Under the pieces are notes generated by a model. That model was not told where the DNA came from and made no database searches. It was given only the letters and a program-made list of their open reading frames with translations. DNA of 16,346 nucleotides from Methanobrevibacter sp. (GTDB taxonomy: Archaea; Methanobacteriota; Methanobacteria; Methanobacteriales; Methanobacteriaceae), in NCBI GenBank assembly GCA_031289975.1, contig JAITOM010000114.1:1-16346 (forward strand), written 5' to 3'. Shown here piece after piece: positions 7,793 through 14,595 of the stretch. Position numbers and translations under genes: made by a program. How positions within the stretch are numbered: position 1 is the stretch's first letter; each line of letters opens with the position of its first letter.

Positions 7793-7822
7793 GGCAGTGT
7801 AAAATTAGCATGGATTTTCACC
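7793..7822 (-). repeat. Isolated right end of a family B element
   Basis: GGCAGTGTAAAATTAGCATGG matches the reverse complement of the family B right terminus (3106-3134), which starts GGCACTGTAAAATTAGCATGG. It lies about 70 bases upstream of the AAA-ATPase start but points away from the gene, so it does not form an inverted pair with the left end at 6081. Homology stops shortly before a family C element begins. Confidence 0.65.
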
Positions 7823-7839
7823 AATAAAAAAATAAAACT

Positions 7840-8058
7840 TATTATAGTGATGTAAAAAATGTTTGTAAGTAATCATTATTTTTAAATATCTTATTTTTAT
7901 AAATTTTAAATTAATATTAAATTAATTTCTTAAATAATAATTTTTATTTATTTATTTTTAAAAATAATAATTATAATTTTTTTAATTAAAAATTTGACAT
8001 TTATGATGTAATTTAAAAAATCTCATTACTTACAAACATTATTTCATACATTATAATA
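7840..8058. mobile_element. Family C MITE-like element, copy 1 (about 219 bp)
   Basis: The left end (TATTATAGTGATG, then AAAATGTTTGTAAGTAAT) and the reverse complement of the right end (TATTATAATGTATG, then ATAATGTTTGTAAGTAAT) are terminal inverted repeats of about 30 bases with a few mismatches. The interior is AT-rich and non-coding. A second, right-truncated copy is at 15493-15680. No convincing target duplication was found, so the exact ends are uncertain by several bases. Confidence 0.65.
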
Positions 8059-8212
8059 TAATGATATCTGTATTTAATTTAATTGATTTTTATCAAATTT
8101 GTCATATGTTATGTATGGAGCCTATTTTAATACTTTGTTAGTGTTTAGTCAAACTGTTTTCAATTAATTAAAAAAGGTTTTTAATAGTGTTTAAAGGATT
8201 ATTTAAAGAGAA

Positions 8213-8395
8213 TTATTTATCATTATTAAAAAATCCGTATGATTCACTGCAATTAGCACATATAGGATATTTTTCATAATGATAATGGCTACTATCATCT
8301 TTATTAATATCAAACTCTTGATTACAAAGATAGCATGTTTCTAACCTAATTACTTTTCGATTTGAGTTTCCATTGTTAATTTTTTTATTTTCCAT
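8213..8395 (-). CDS. Small CxxC/CxxC putative zinc-binding protein
   Basis: The 60-residue protein has an N-terminal Asn/Lys-rich tail (1-15), then ETCYLCNQEF with C21 and C24, and PICANCSESYGFF with C46 and C49. Two CxxC knuckles 21 residues apart are the layout of a zinc-ribbon or treble-clef fold, so it should bind one zinc ion. The segment between them is His/Asp/Tyr-rich (DDSSHYHYEKYP). I do not recognise the family. No membrane segment or signal is present. The ribosome site before the ATG is poor, so a leaderless transcript is possible. It stands alone between repeats, in the same direction as the tbp-serB pair but over 230 bases away. The regular cysteine pattern makes a chance frame unlikely. 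Confidence 0.65.
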   Translation of the reverse strand: MENKKINNGNSNRKVIRLETCYLCNQEFDINKDDSSHYHYEKYPICANCSESYGFFNNDK

Positions 8396-8504
8396 TTTAA
8401 TCTGGTCTTATACTAATATTTTATCATTAAATCATTTCAATGAAATTGACAAAACAACTTCTTAAGTTAGATATATAAGATTTTGAGAAAATTAATTTGT
8501 TAAG

Positions 8505-8546
8505 GGTTTGTTTTTAATAATAATTAAAGGTTTGTTTTTAATAATA
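8505..8546. repeat. Two tandem 24-base repeats
   Basis: GGTTTGTTTTTAATAAT occurs at 8505 and again at 8529 with a period of 24 bases. It lies in the spacer between serB and the small CxxC gene. On the serB strand it reads as an A-rich stretch, so it is not an obvious U-tract terminator. Confidence 0.5.
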
Positions 8547-8565
8547 TTAAAATAAATTGGTATGT

Positions 8566-8597
8566 TAAACCAGATTTAATATCTTAAATCCAGTTTA
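8566..8597 (-). terminator. Hairpin downstream of serB
   Basis: TAAACCAGATTTAA and TTAAATCCAGTTTA form a stem of about 12 of 14 pairs (two mismatches in the middle) around a 4-base loop. It sits 30-60 bases past the serB stop in the transcribed direction, a natural place for a 3' processing or termination structure. Confidence 0.4.
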
Positions 8598-8626
8598 AAG
8601 ATGTTTAATTAAATTTTAAGGAATGT

Positions 8627-10264
8627 TTAACCAATATTATGCTTTTGTAAAAGCAAAAGTTCATCGGTACTAAGTTTTTTACCATGTTTGAATCTTTCAA
8701 AGATATTTTCAGCTTTTTCCTTTTCTTCTTTTTCTTCTTTAGCATTGGATTCCTTATCCATGTTTTTTCCTTTGCCACGGAAGCTACTCAGTTTACTGTT
8801 GATGATATGAATTTCACTTAAAACCATTTTGAATTTTTCATGCTTATCTGAAGCATTATTTCTTGATTTGATAAATAACCCATGTGCCTCATCAGCTTTG
8901 TTTCTAATTTCATTAGTTTTTTTGAAACAATCAATCATTTTATCATGAAACTCTTGAGCACTTTCTGATAGCTCAACAACTTTAGTATGATGCTTTTCAG
9001 ACTCTTCTCTAAGTTTATCAGCTACGACTTTAACTTTTTCGTCTTCTTTAAATTCATTTATTTGTTTCCTTAAGTCATTAGCTTTATTAACGAGTTGATT
9101 TTCCTTTTTAATTTCTAAAACATTCGTTTCAATGATTTTATCTATTTTTTCTATTTCTTTTTCAAGATTCATCATATCTTTTTTGCCAGAAGAAAAGTCA
9201 AGTTTTTTAATTTCATTGTTTATTTTATTACGAAGTTGTTTATATTTTTCAACTTCTGCATTGATTTTATTACGTTTATATTTGAATTCAGAAGCTAATT
9301 TAAGATTCTCTTTTAAACTATCATTAAATTTATCTCTAAGTAATCTTTGTTCCTTAGAAATTTTATTGTATTCGTCTCTTTCATCAGCTATTTCAAGTAT
9401 AAGACGTTCATGATCATTTTTTTGATTTAAAACTTCTAAAAAATTGTTCGCTGGAATAAAGTCTGTTTTAGGAAGTTTTTTTCTTTTCTTCTTGGGTTTT
9501 TTAGATTTTTTTTTAGATTTATCATCTTCATGTTTTTTATTATCCGATTCTTCTTCATCGTTGAGTTTAGAAGTGTTATCAGATTTTTCTTTAATAATTT
9601 CTTCTTCAGAGGTTTTCTCTTTGTCTTCATTAGATTTTTGTGATTCTATAACTTCTAAAACCTTAGTTAAATCTTTACCTTCAACAATGATATCAGCTAT
9701 TTCTTTAACAGATGGTTTTGCATTGAAAGCAATACTTAATCCACTTGCTTCAAGCATGGATATATCATTTGCTCCATCACCAATAGCTACACATTCATCT
9801 AATAATATATTATTTTCTTCTATGAGTTTTTTAAGAGTATCAGCTTTACTTTTTTTGACTAATGATCCTGTAACTTCGCCAGTTAACTTTCCATTCTCTT
9901 CAATTAAGGTGTTTGTAAATAAGAAATCAACATTAAATTTTTCTTTTAAAGGATTTGCTATCAAATCAAAACTACCACTAATAATAGCTATTAAGTACCC
10001 TTCATCTTTTAAGGATTTTATTGTTTTTTCGACTCCTTCCATAAGTTTTATATTTTCAGCAAGTTTTTTAATATCTTCCACAGATGCTCCAGTTAAAAGT
10101 TTAACTCTTTCTTTTATAGAATCTTCAAAGTCTATATCACCGTTCATTGCTTTTTCAGTGATTTCTGCAATTTCGTCTTGGACATTAACTAATTTTCCTA
10201 TCTCGTCTATGGCTTCACCATCAATAATAACATTATCTAAATCAAATACTACAAGTTTAATCAA
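8627..10264 (-). CDS. serB: Phosphoserine phosphatase fused to a long coiled-coil domain
   Basis: From the preferred TTG at 10264 the protein has 545 residues. Residues 1-205 are a HAD phosphatase of the SerB group: motif I DLDNVIIDGE (nucleophile D8, acid D10, E17), motif II SGS (96-98), K140 in KADTLKKL, and GDGANDISM (162-170, D163 and D167). It would make serine from phosphoserine. A highly charged linker (about 206-265) ends in KKKSKKPKKKRKK. Residues about 275-495 are an almost uninterrupted coiled coil, and the tail is Glu/Lys-rich. The coiled coil resembles the archaeal COG1340 type. Motif I has Asn where SerB usually has Ser (DxDST). Start choice: GGTGAT at 10274-10269 lies just before TTG 10264; an open frame back to TTG 10276 would overlap that site. 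It starts 12 bases after the tbp stop, so the two are one operon. Confidence 0.85.
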   Translation of the reverse strand: MIKLVVFDLDNVIIDGEAIDEIGKLVNVQDEIAEITEKAMNGDIDFEDSIKERVKLLTGASVEDIKKLAENIKLMEGVEKTIKSLKDEGYLIAIISGSFDLIANPLKEKFNVDFLFTNTLIEENGKLTGEVTGSLVKKSKADTLKKLIEENNILLDECVAIGDGANDISMLEASGLSIAFNAKPSVKEIADIIVEGKDLTKVLEVIESQKSNEDKEKTSEEEIIKEKSDNTSKLNDEEESDNKKHEDDKSKKKSKKPKKKRKKLPKTDFIPANNFLEVLNQKNDHERLILEIADERDEYNKISKEQRLLRDKFNDSLKENLKLASEFKYKRNKINAEVEKYKQLRNKINNEIKKLDFSSGKKDMMNLEKEIEKIDKIIETNVLEIKKENQLVNKANDLRKQINEFKEDEKVKVVADKLREESEKHHTKVVELSESAQEFHDKMIDCFKKTNEIRNKADEAHGLFIKSRNNASDKHEKFKMVLSEIHIINSKLSSFRGKGKNMDKESNAKEEKEEKEKAENIFERFKHGKKLSTDELLLLQKHNIG

Positions 10265-10276
10265 ACGTATCACCAA

Positions 10277-10855
10277 TTATATTAATTTCATTTCCTTAAG
10301 TTTTGCTTCTGTTTTTTTAACACCAACTTTAGCATCATCAAAGGTTCTAGCTCCAGTACAAACAACTTTTCCTGATCCAAACAGTAATAAAACAACTTTA
10401 GGATCACTAACTCTAAAAACTAAACCTGGAAATTGTTCAGGTTCATATTCTGTATTTGATAATTCTAAAGCAATTACCTCTAAATTTAATACCGCACCTA
10501 AATTAGCTGATGCAACTATATTTTGTATTTTTACATCGAATTCATGGGAAATTTCATTATCCATGACTCTCATTAAATCAACTGTTTTTTTAATACCTAA
10601 TTTAGAGTCTTCTATAGATTTGGCACCTGTACACACTAATTTTCCAGAGCTGAAAATTAGATGAGCGGTTTTAGGTTCTGGTAATTTAAAAACTAATCCT
10701 GGGAACTGCTCACGGTTAAAAGTAACACCTTCTAAATTCTTGGAAACCTCCTTTAAATCTATATCTTTCCCTATACTGGCAGAAGAAACAATATTTTCAA
10801 TTTTAATATTACTTTCAGCCGATTTATTATCAGTCAATTTATTACTTTTAGCCAA
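10277..10855 (-). CDS. tbp: TATA-box-binding protein
   Basis: The 192-residue protein is two direct repeats of the TBP saddle. QFPGLVF occurs at 50-56 and 141-147, and SGK(L/V)VCTGA at 70-78 and 161-169, giving a repeat period of 91 residues. Each repeat opens with KI(E/Q)NIV. It binds the archaeal TATA box and recruits TFB and RNA polymerase. The N-terminus carries about 16 extra Lys/Ser/Asn-rich residues before the first repeat, and the acidic C-terminal tail of some archaeal TBPs is absent (it ends KEMKLI). The start is TTG with GAGG at 10866-10863, 7 nt spacing. It is followed after 12 bases by serB on the same strand; I recall the same order in other Methanobacteriales, but could not check. 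Confidence 0.95.
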   Translation of the reverse strand: MAKSNKLTDNKSAESNIKIENIVSSASIGKDIDLKEVSKNLEGVTFNREQFPGLVFKLPEPKTAHLIFSSGKLVCTGAKSIEDSKLGIKKTVDLMRVMDNEISHEFDVKIQNIVASANLGAVLNLEVIALELSNTEYEPEQFPGLVFRVSDPKVVLLLFGSGKVVCTGARTFDDAKVGVKKTEAKLKEMKLI

Positions 10856-10927
10856 TTTAAAACCTCACAATAAATATTTAAAAAAAGTAAGTAAGTAAAA
10901 GAATTATTAATTATATTATCCTATATA

Positions 10928-10947
10928 ATATTATATTAATATAATAT
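10928..10947. promoter_or_regulatory. Perfect 20-bp AT palindrome upstream of tbp
   Basis: AATATTATATTAATATAATA-type sequence here is fully self-complementary over 20 bases, centred between 10937 and 10938. It lies about 75-95 bases before the tbp start, in the likely promoter region. It contains several TATA-like words on both strands, so it could be where TBP or another dimeric factor acts on its own promoter. In DNA this AT-rich a chance palindrome is also possible. Confidence 0.3.
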
Positions 10948-10996
10948 ATAAATCTATTTTAATAAAATTTATATAATAAAAACTAATTTAAAAAAT

Positions 10997-11094
10997 GAGA
11001 GTGTAAACTTTTATGGAGGTTTATCCATATTTTAGGTTTTCTTCATATATAAAAATCCAAAATTTAGAAAACCTCCACATTTTTTTACACCCTC
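10997..11094 (+). mobile_element. Family A MITE, copy 2 (98 bp) with 8-bp target duplication
   Basis: It begins GAGAGTGTAAACTTTTATGG and ends TTTTTTTACACCCTC; the first 11 bases match the reverse complement of the end (GAGGGTGTAAA) except at one position. TAAAAAAT stands directly before (10989-10996) and directly after (11095-11102), an 8-bp target duplication. The length equals copy 1 exactly. It lies between the divergent tbp and CYTH genes. Confidence 0.88.
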
Positions 11095-11102
11095 TAAAAA
11101 AT

Positions 11103-11350
11103 TATAAACATATTTTAAAATAAAAGGATATATGAAAACTAATTTAAAAAATTAAAATTTGTTATAATTAAACATTTGACAATTAATCATTAATCAAAGT
11201 ATTAATTAAAAACTATATTAATTTATAAAATCAATTACAGTCATGTTATCAATAAAAAGGTTTGTATAATCTATTAAAATAAGCTTATAAAAAGTTATTG
11301 GGATTTGTGTAATTGAAATTTTTATAAATAGTTACAATAAGTTTTCTACA
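11103..11350. other. AT-rich spacer upstream of the CYTH gene
   Basis: No gene or repeat is recognised. It separates the family A element from the likely CYTH promoter. Confidence 0.4.
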
Positions 11351-11358
11351 TTTATATA
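11351..11358 (+). promoter_or_regulatory. Candidate TATA box of the CYTH gene
   Basis: TTTATATA fits the archaeal box A consensus. A start of transcription about 25 bases on (near 11380) would leave a leader of roughly 60 bases before the TTG at 11441. Based on motif and position only. Confidence 0.4.
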
Positions 11359-11440
11359 TATAATATTTTCGCTGATACTTTGTTTGTGTTAGCTATTGTT
11401 GTATATCAATATATTATTAAAATATAGGAAAGGGGTAAAA

Positions 11441-11992
11441 TTGATTGAAGTGGAGATTAAATCAAAATTAAATGATTTTAATGTTGTTAAAGAAAGATTA
11501 AAAGAGCTTAACATAATTAAAGTTGGTGAAGAAGTTCAAGAAGACACTTATTTGGAACGAAACGATATAAAATTTGCTAAAAATGATAAAGCACTTAGAA
11601 TAAGAAAAATCATTAAAGAAAATAATGAAACTATTGTTATTACTTATAAAGGACCTAAAATCAATAAAATTTCTAAAACAAGAGAGGAAATTGAGTCAAC
11701 GGTTGTTGATGGAGAGAATATATTGAAAATTTTTGAAAAATTAGGATTTTATAGAGGAGGATTTGTTAAAAAAATAAGAGAAATTTATAAATTCAAGGAA
11801 TACATTATAAGTTTAGATAATGTTGAAGGATTAAATCCATATATTGAAATAGAAGTTGATTTAGAAGATGATACGAATTATCAAGATTCTATAGATAAAA
11901 TTTATGCTATTTTCAATGAATTAAACATAAGAAATGAGTTTGAGCGAACTTCATACTTAGAGTTACTTCAATTAAAAAATAAGAAGAAATAG
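11441..11992 (+). CDS. CYTH-domain protein (class IV adenylate cyclase CyaB / triphosphatase type)
   Basis: From the TTG at 11441 the protein has 183 residues, the normal size of an archaeal single-domain CYTH protein. It opens MIEVEIKSK, giving the defining ExExK motif as E3, E5 and K7. Further tunnel residues of the fold are visible: ALRIR (51-55), TYKGPK (68-73), REEIE (81-85), K111 and R113, D126, and the closing IEIEV (135-139) with E136 and E138. The enzyme would act on a triphosphate substrate with divalent metal in the cytoplasm; members are adenylate cyclases, thiamine triphosphatases or inorganic triphosphatases, and sequence alone does not decide. The frame is open to an ATG at 11396, but that adds 15 atypical residues, whereas AGGGGT at 11431-11436 sits ideally before TTG 11441. 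It converges on the M42 peptidase gene. Confidence 0.82.
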   Translation: MIEVEIKSKLNDFNVVKERLKELNIIKVGEEVQEDTYLERNDIKFAKNDKALRIRKIIKENNETIVITYKGPKINKISKTREEIESTVVDGENILKIFEKLGFYRGGFVKKIREIYKFKEYIISLDNVEGLNPYIEIEVDLEDDTNYQDSIDKIYAIFNELNIRNEFERTSYLELLQLKNKKK

Positions 11993-12041
11993 AATGTTTA
12001 ATTGGTAATAGCTATTCTATCTGAAAAATCCAAAGAGAACC

Positions 12042-12078
12042 ACTCCTTCAAGAAAAATTTTTCATTTTTCTAAGGAGT
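12042..12078. terminator. Hairpin between convergent genes, probable bidirectional terminator
   Basis: ACTCCTTCAAGAAAAAT and ATTTTTCTAAGGAGT pair over most of their length (two unpaired bases in the left arm) around a short T-rich loop. It lies midway between the stop of the CYTH gene and the stop of the M42 peptidase gene, which run toward each other. Its A- and T-rich arms give T runs on both strands. Confidence 0.6.
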
Positions 12079-12102
12079 AGATGAATTTGGGCATGTTATT
12101 AT

Positions 12103-13128
12103 TTATTCTATATTATTAATAGCTTCTACCAATAAATCTATTGTTTTTTTAATATCTTTCATGCTTGCAACACTAACGGTCGTATGAATATATCTTGTAG
12201 GGACGGAAAGAACTCCAGTTGGAATACCTTCTCTTGTTAAATGAATAGCTGTTCCATCTGTTGTTCCACCATCACTTACTTCTAATTGATAATCAATATT
12301 TCCTCTTTTTCCAGCTTCGGTTAAAATCTTTTTTATTTTTTCAGTGACCATTATACCTCTCCCTCCAGCATCTACTAAAACAACTGCGGGACCTTTTCCA
12401 ATTACTGCAGGAGCCTCCTTCATTTCAACACCTGGATGGTCTCCAGATACTGTAACATCAAGAGCAAAAGCTAAGTCAGGGTTTAATTTAAATGCTGATG
12501 TTTTAGCTCCTTTTAAACCAACTTCTTCTTGAACGGTTCCAACACCATAAACAGTTGCTTTTGTATTTACTCTTTTTAAGGTTTCTATCATTACATAACA
12601 ACCAATTCTATTATCCAATGCTTTCCCCATGATTAAATCATTTGGAAACTCTTCAAAATCTCCTTTAAATGTTATTGGATCACCAAGAGATACTGATTTT
12701 TCGGCTTCTTCCTTTGAAAGTGCACCAATATCTATAAACATCTTGTCGTATTCAACAATTTTTTTTCTTTCAGCTGATTTCATTATATGGGGAGGTTTTG
12801 AACCAATAACACCAAATACATCTCCTTTTACTCCATGAATTATCACTTTTTGGTTCATTAACATTTGGTCGTTAATTCCACCAATTTTAGTAAATAAAAT
12901 AAAACCTTTTTTATCAATATACTTTACCATAAGTCCAATTTCATCCATATGAGCAGCTAACATTACTTTTGTTGAAGATTCTCCTTTTTTAGTAGCTATT
13001 ATATTACCTAATGAATCTTCTTCAATAAGATCAACATGTTCATTAAGTTCACTTTCAATAATATTTGCAATTTCTCCTTCAAATCCAGAAATACCTGGAG
13101 CAAGAGATAATTTTTTCATTAATTCCAT
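12103..13128 (-). CDS. M42-family metalloaminopeptidase (TET/deblocking aminopeptidase or endoglucanase-like)
   Basis: The 341-residue protein is full length for family M42. All dinuclear-metal ligands are visible: H60 and D62 in AAHMDEIG, bridging D172 in KALDNRIG, E202 next to the catalytic base E201 in VQEEVGLKG, D224 in ALDVT, and H315 in RYIHTT. The SDGGTTDGTAIH segment (285-296) and GGRG (255-258) are also typical. Such enzymes form 12-subunit tetrahedral shells that trim peptides downstream of the proteasome; substrate preference cannot be read here. AGGTGA at 13140-13135 precedes the ATG with a proper spacing. The gene is single, convergent with the CYTH gene, and a family E element lies within 75 bases upstream of its start. 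Confidence 0.93.
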   Translation of the reverse strand: MELMKKLSLAPGISGFEGEIANIIESELNEHVDLIEEDSLGNIIATKKGESSTKVMLAAHMDEIGLMVKYIDKKGFILFTKIGGINDQMLMNQKVIIHGVKGDVFGVIGSKPPHIMKSAERKKIVEYDKMFIDIGALSKEEAEKSVSLGDPITFKGDFEEFPNDLIMGKALDNRIGCYVMIETLKRVNTKATVYGVGTVQEEVGLKGAKTSAFKLNPDLAFALDVTVSGDHPGVEMKEAPAVIGKGPAVVLVDAGGRGIMVTEKIKKILTEAGKRGNIDYQLEVSDGGTTDGTAIHLTREGIPTGVLSVPTRYIHTTVSVASMKDIKKTIDLLVEAINNIE

Positions 13129-13200
13129 ATTTATTCACCTTTTTATTAATGATTAATTTTTATTTAGATTGAATTTAATTTAAAAGTTATTTAATTTAAA

Positions 13201-13347
13201 TATAGCATTTTACTTAATATTTATAACATGCCTAATATTTATAAACTTTATTAATAATCTTTTAAATTCATTTATATTAAAATTTAATGATTTTATAAAT
13301 ATAAATATAATTTAGAAAATGTTATAAATATTAAGTAAAACACTATA
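13201..13347. mobile_element. Family E MITE-like element (about 147 bp)
   Basis: The left arm TATAGCATTTTACTTAATAT, continuing TTATAACAT, and the reverse complement of the right arm (TATAGTGTTTTACTTAATAT, TTATAACAT) agree at 27 of 29 positions. The interior is AT-rich and non-coding. Only one copy is in the window. No clear target duplication is seen. It lies just upstream of the M42 peptidase gene and 13 bases from a family D element. Confidence 0.68.
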
Positions 13348-13360
13348 AAATGATTTATAA

Positions 13361-13568
13361 TGGTTTTAATAAAATTTTTAATAAATAATTTTTTTATAAT
13401 AATAAATATTATTAAAATATATTAATTTAACATTATTTATATTAATTAAAATTTAAAATTAATAGATTTTTATTAAAATTATAGATTTTTATAAATTAAT
13501 ATTTAAAATTAAATGATTTAATAAAAAAATTTATAATTCAAAATTTAAAAACTTTTCCATACTGATCA
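13361..13568 (+). repeat. Family D inverted-repeat element, copy 4 (diverged)
   Basis: It runs from TGGTTTTAATAAAATTTTTA to AACTTTTCCATACTGATCA with the family D interior. It is more diverged than copies 2 and 3 and carries an internal duplication of AATTATAGATTTTTAT-like sequence near 13455-13490. Confidence 0.65.
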
Positions 13569-13616
13569 TATAAAATATGATAGTTTTCTCTAAAAGATTA
13601 TTTTAATAGATTTGCA

Positions 13617-14501
13617 TTATAGTTTACTTATAACTGCTTTTTCCATAATATCAATAATATTAATTGGATCATCAATCACATCCCATATTTTTAAACTTTC
13701 AGCTCCTTGATATACTAACATTTTAACTCCTGAAAGTGTTTTTCCGTCAACTTTTTTAGCATCTTTAATTAGTTTTGTTTCAATCGGATTATAAATTAAA
13801 TCATATACTATTAAATCAGAATGAAGAATATTTTCATCAATTGGAGAAACATTAGCATTAGGATACAATCCTACTGGTGTAGCATTAATTAAAATATCAC
13901 AGTCTTTAATATTTTCTTTCAATATATTAAAGTCCCCATAATTAAATTTAGTATCTTTATTAAAATCTGAAAAATTGTCGGAATTATTTAATTTATTTTT
14001 TAAATCATTAATTAGGTATTTAGATTTTTCAGTGTTTCTATTTAGAATTAAAAGTTCATTAATTCCTGAAATAGCAAGTTGGAAGCTAACAGCTCGGGAT
14101 GCTCCACCAGCACCAAGAATAATAATTTTTTTATTTTTAAGTGAAGTGATTTTTTCAAGAGATTTAATAGCTCCAATACCATCGGTATTGTAAGCAATTG
14201 TTTTTCCATTCTCAAATTTAATTGTGTTAACAGCTCCAATCATTGCAGCAACAAAATCAATCTCATCCATGAATTTCATGACATTTATTTTATGGGGTAT
14301 CGTTACATTTAATCCCTTTATATTAAGGCTTTTTGCTCCATTTATTGCATTGGAGAGATTTTCTTTTTTTACATTAAAAGGAAGATAAGCATAATCTAAA
14401 TTCAATTCTTTAAAAACTGCATTATGCATAAATGTTGACAGACTATGACCTATAGGATCACCTATTAATCCAAATACTTTTCCATTTCCTGTAATTATCA
14501 T
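13617..14501 (-). CDS. aroE: Shikimate dehydrogenase
   Basis: The 294-residue protein covers the whole AroE fold. The N-terminal substrate domain has GHSLS (18-22, shikimate-binding serines), NVTIPHK (65-71) with catalytic K71, N92, and NTDG (105-108) with catalytic D107. The NADP domain has GAGGASRA (130-137) and NRNTEKS (154-160), whose Arg fits NADP(H). The C-terminal part has DLIYNPIET and SGVKMLVYQGAE. It reduces 3-dehydroshikimate to shikimate in aromatic amino acid synthesis. GAGGA at 14511-14507 precedes the ATG. The leader lies in a family B fragment. It follows the TIM-barrel gene on the same strand with a 94-base gap; other shikimate-pathway genes are not adjacent. The segment around 165-185 is unusually Asn/Asp/Lys-rich, probably a lengthened loop. 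Confidence 0.94.
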   Translation of the reverse strand: MIITGNGKVFGLIGDPIGHSLSTFMHNAVFKELNLDYAYLPFNVKKENLSNAINGAKSLNIKGLNVTIPHKINVMKFMDEIDFVAAMIGAVNTIKFENGKTIAYNTDGIGAIKSLEKITSLKNKKIIILGAGGASRAVSFQLAISGINELLILNRNTEKSKYLINDLKNKLNNSDNFSDFNKDTKFNYGDFNILKENIKDCDILINATPVGLYPNANVSPIDENILHSDLIVYDLIYNPIETKLIKDAKKVDGKTLSGVKMLVYQGAESLKIWDVIDDPINIIDIMEKAVISKL

Positions 14502-14520
14502 TTTTATCCTCTTTTAAAAA

Positions 14521-14588
14521 GTATATGATCTAAATTTTTTCTATCTGAAAACCAGATCCTTTGAAAATCATGCCCTTTTTACAGTGCC
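14521..14588 (-). repeat. Left-half fragment of a family B element in the aroE leader
   Basis: On the reverse strand it starts GGCACTGTAAAAAGGGCATG and keeps the family B left-half landmarks ATCTGG, AGAAAAAATTTAG and CATATAC, ending 20 bases before the aroE start. It breaks off at the same place where the copy at 6081 enters the AAA-ATPase coding end. No right end or duplication is seen. Confidence 0.65.
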
Positions 14589-14595
14589 TAATTTT

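Noticed and set aside
6081..7822. The ATPase gene as a complete transposon with ends at 6081 and 7793
   Set aside because: The two ends are in direct, not inverted, orientation and the flanks (CTTTAAAG and GTAATCT) do not form a duplication, so no complete element can be claimed here.
9444..10664. Long forward open frame of 406 codons opposite serB and tbp
   Set aside because: It is antisense to two well-identified genes, Ser/Leu/Phe/Ile-rich as expected from the complement, and has no domain.
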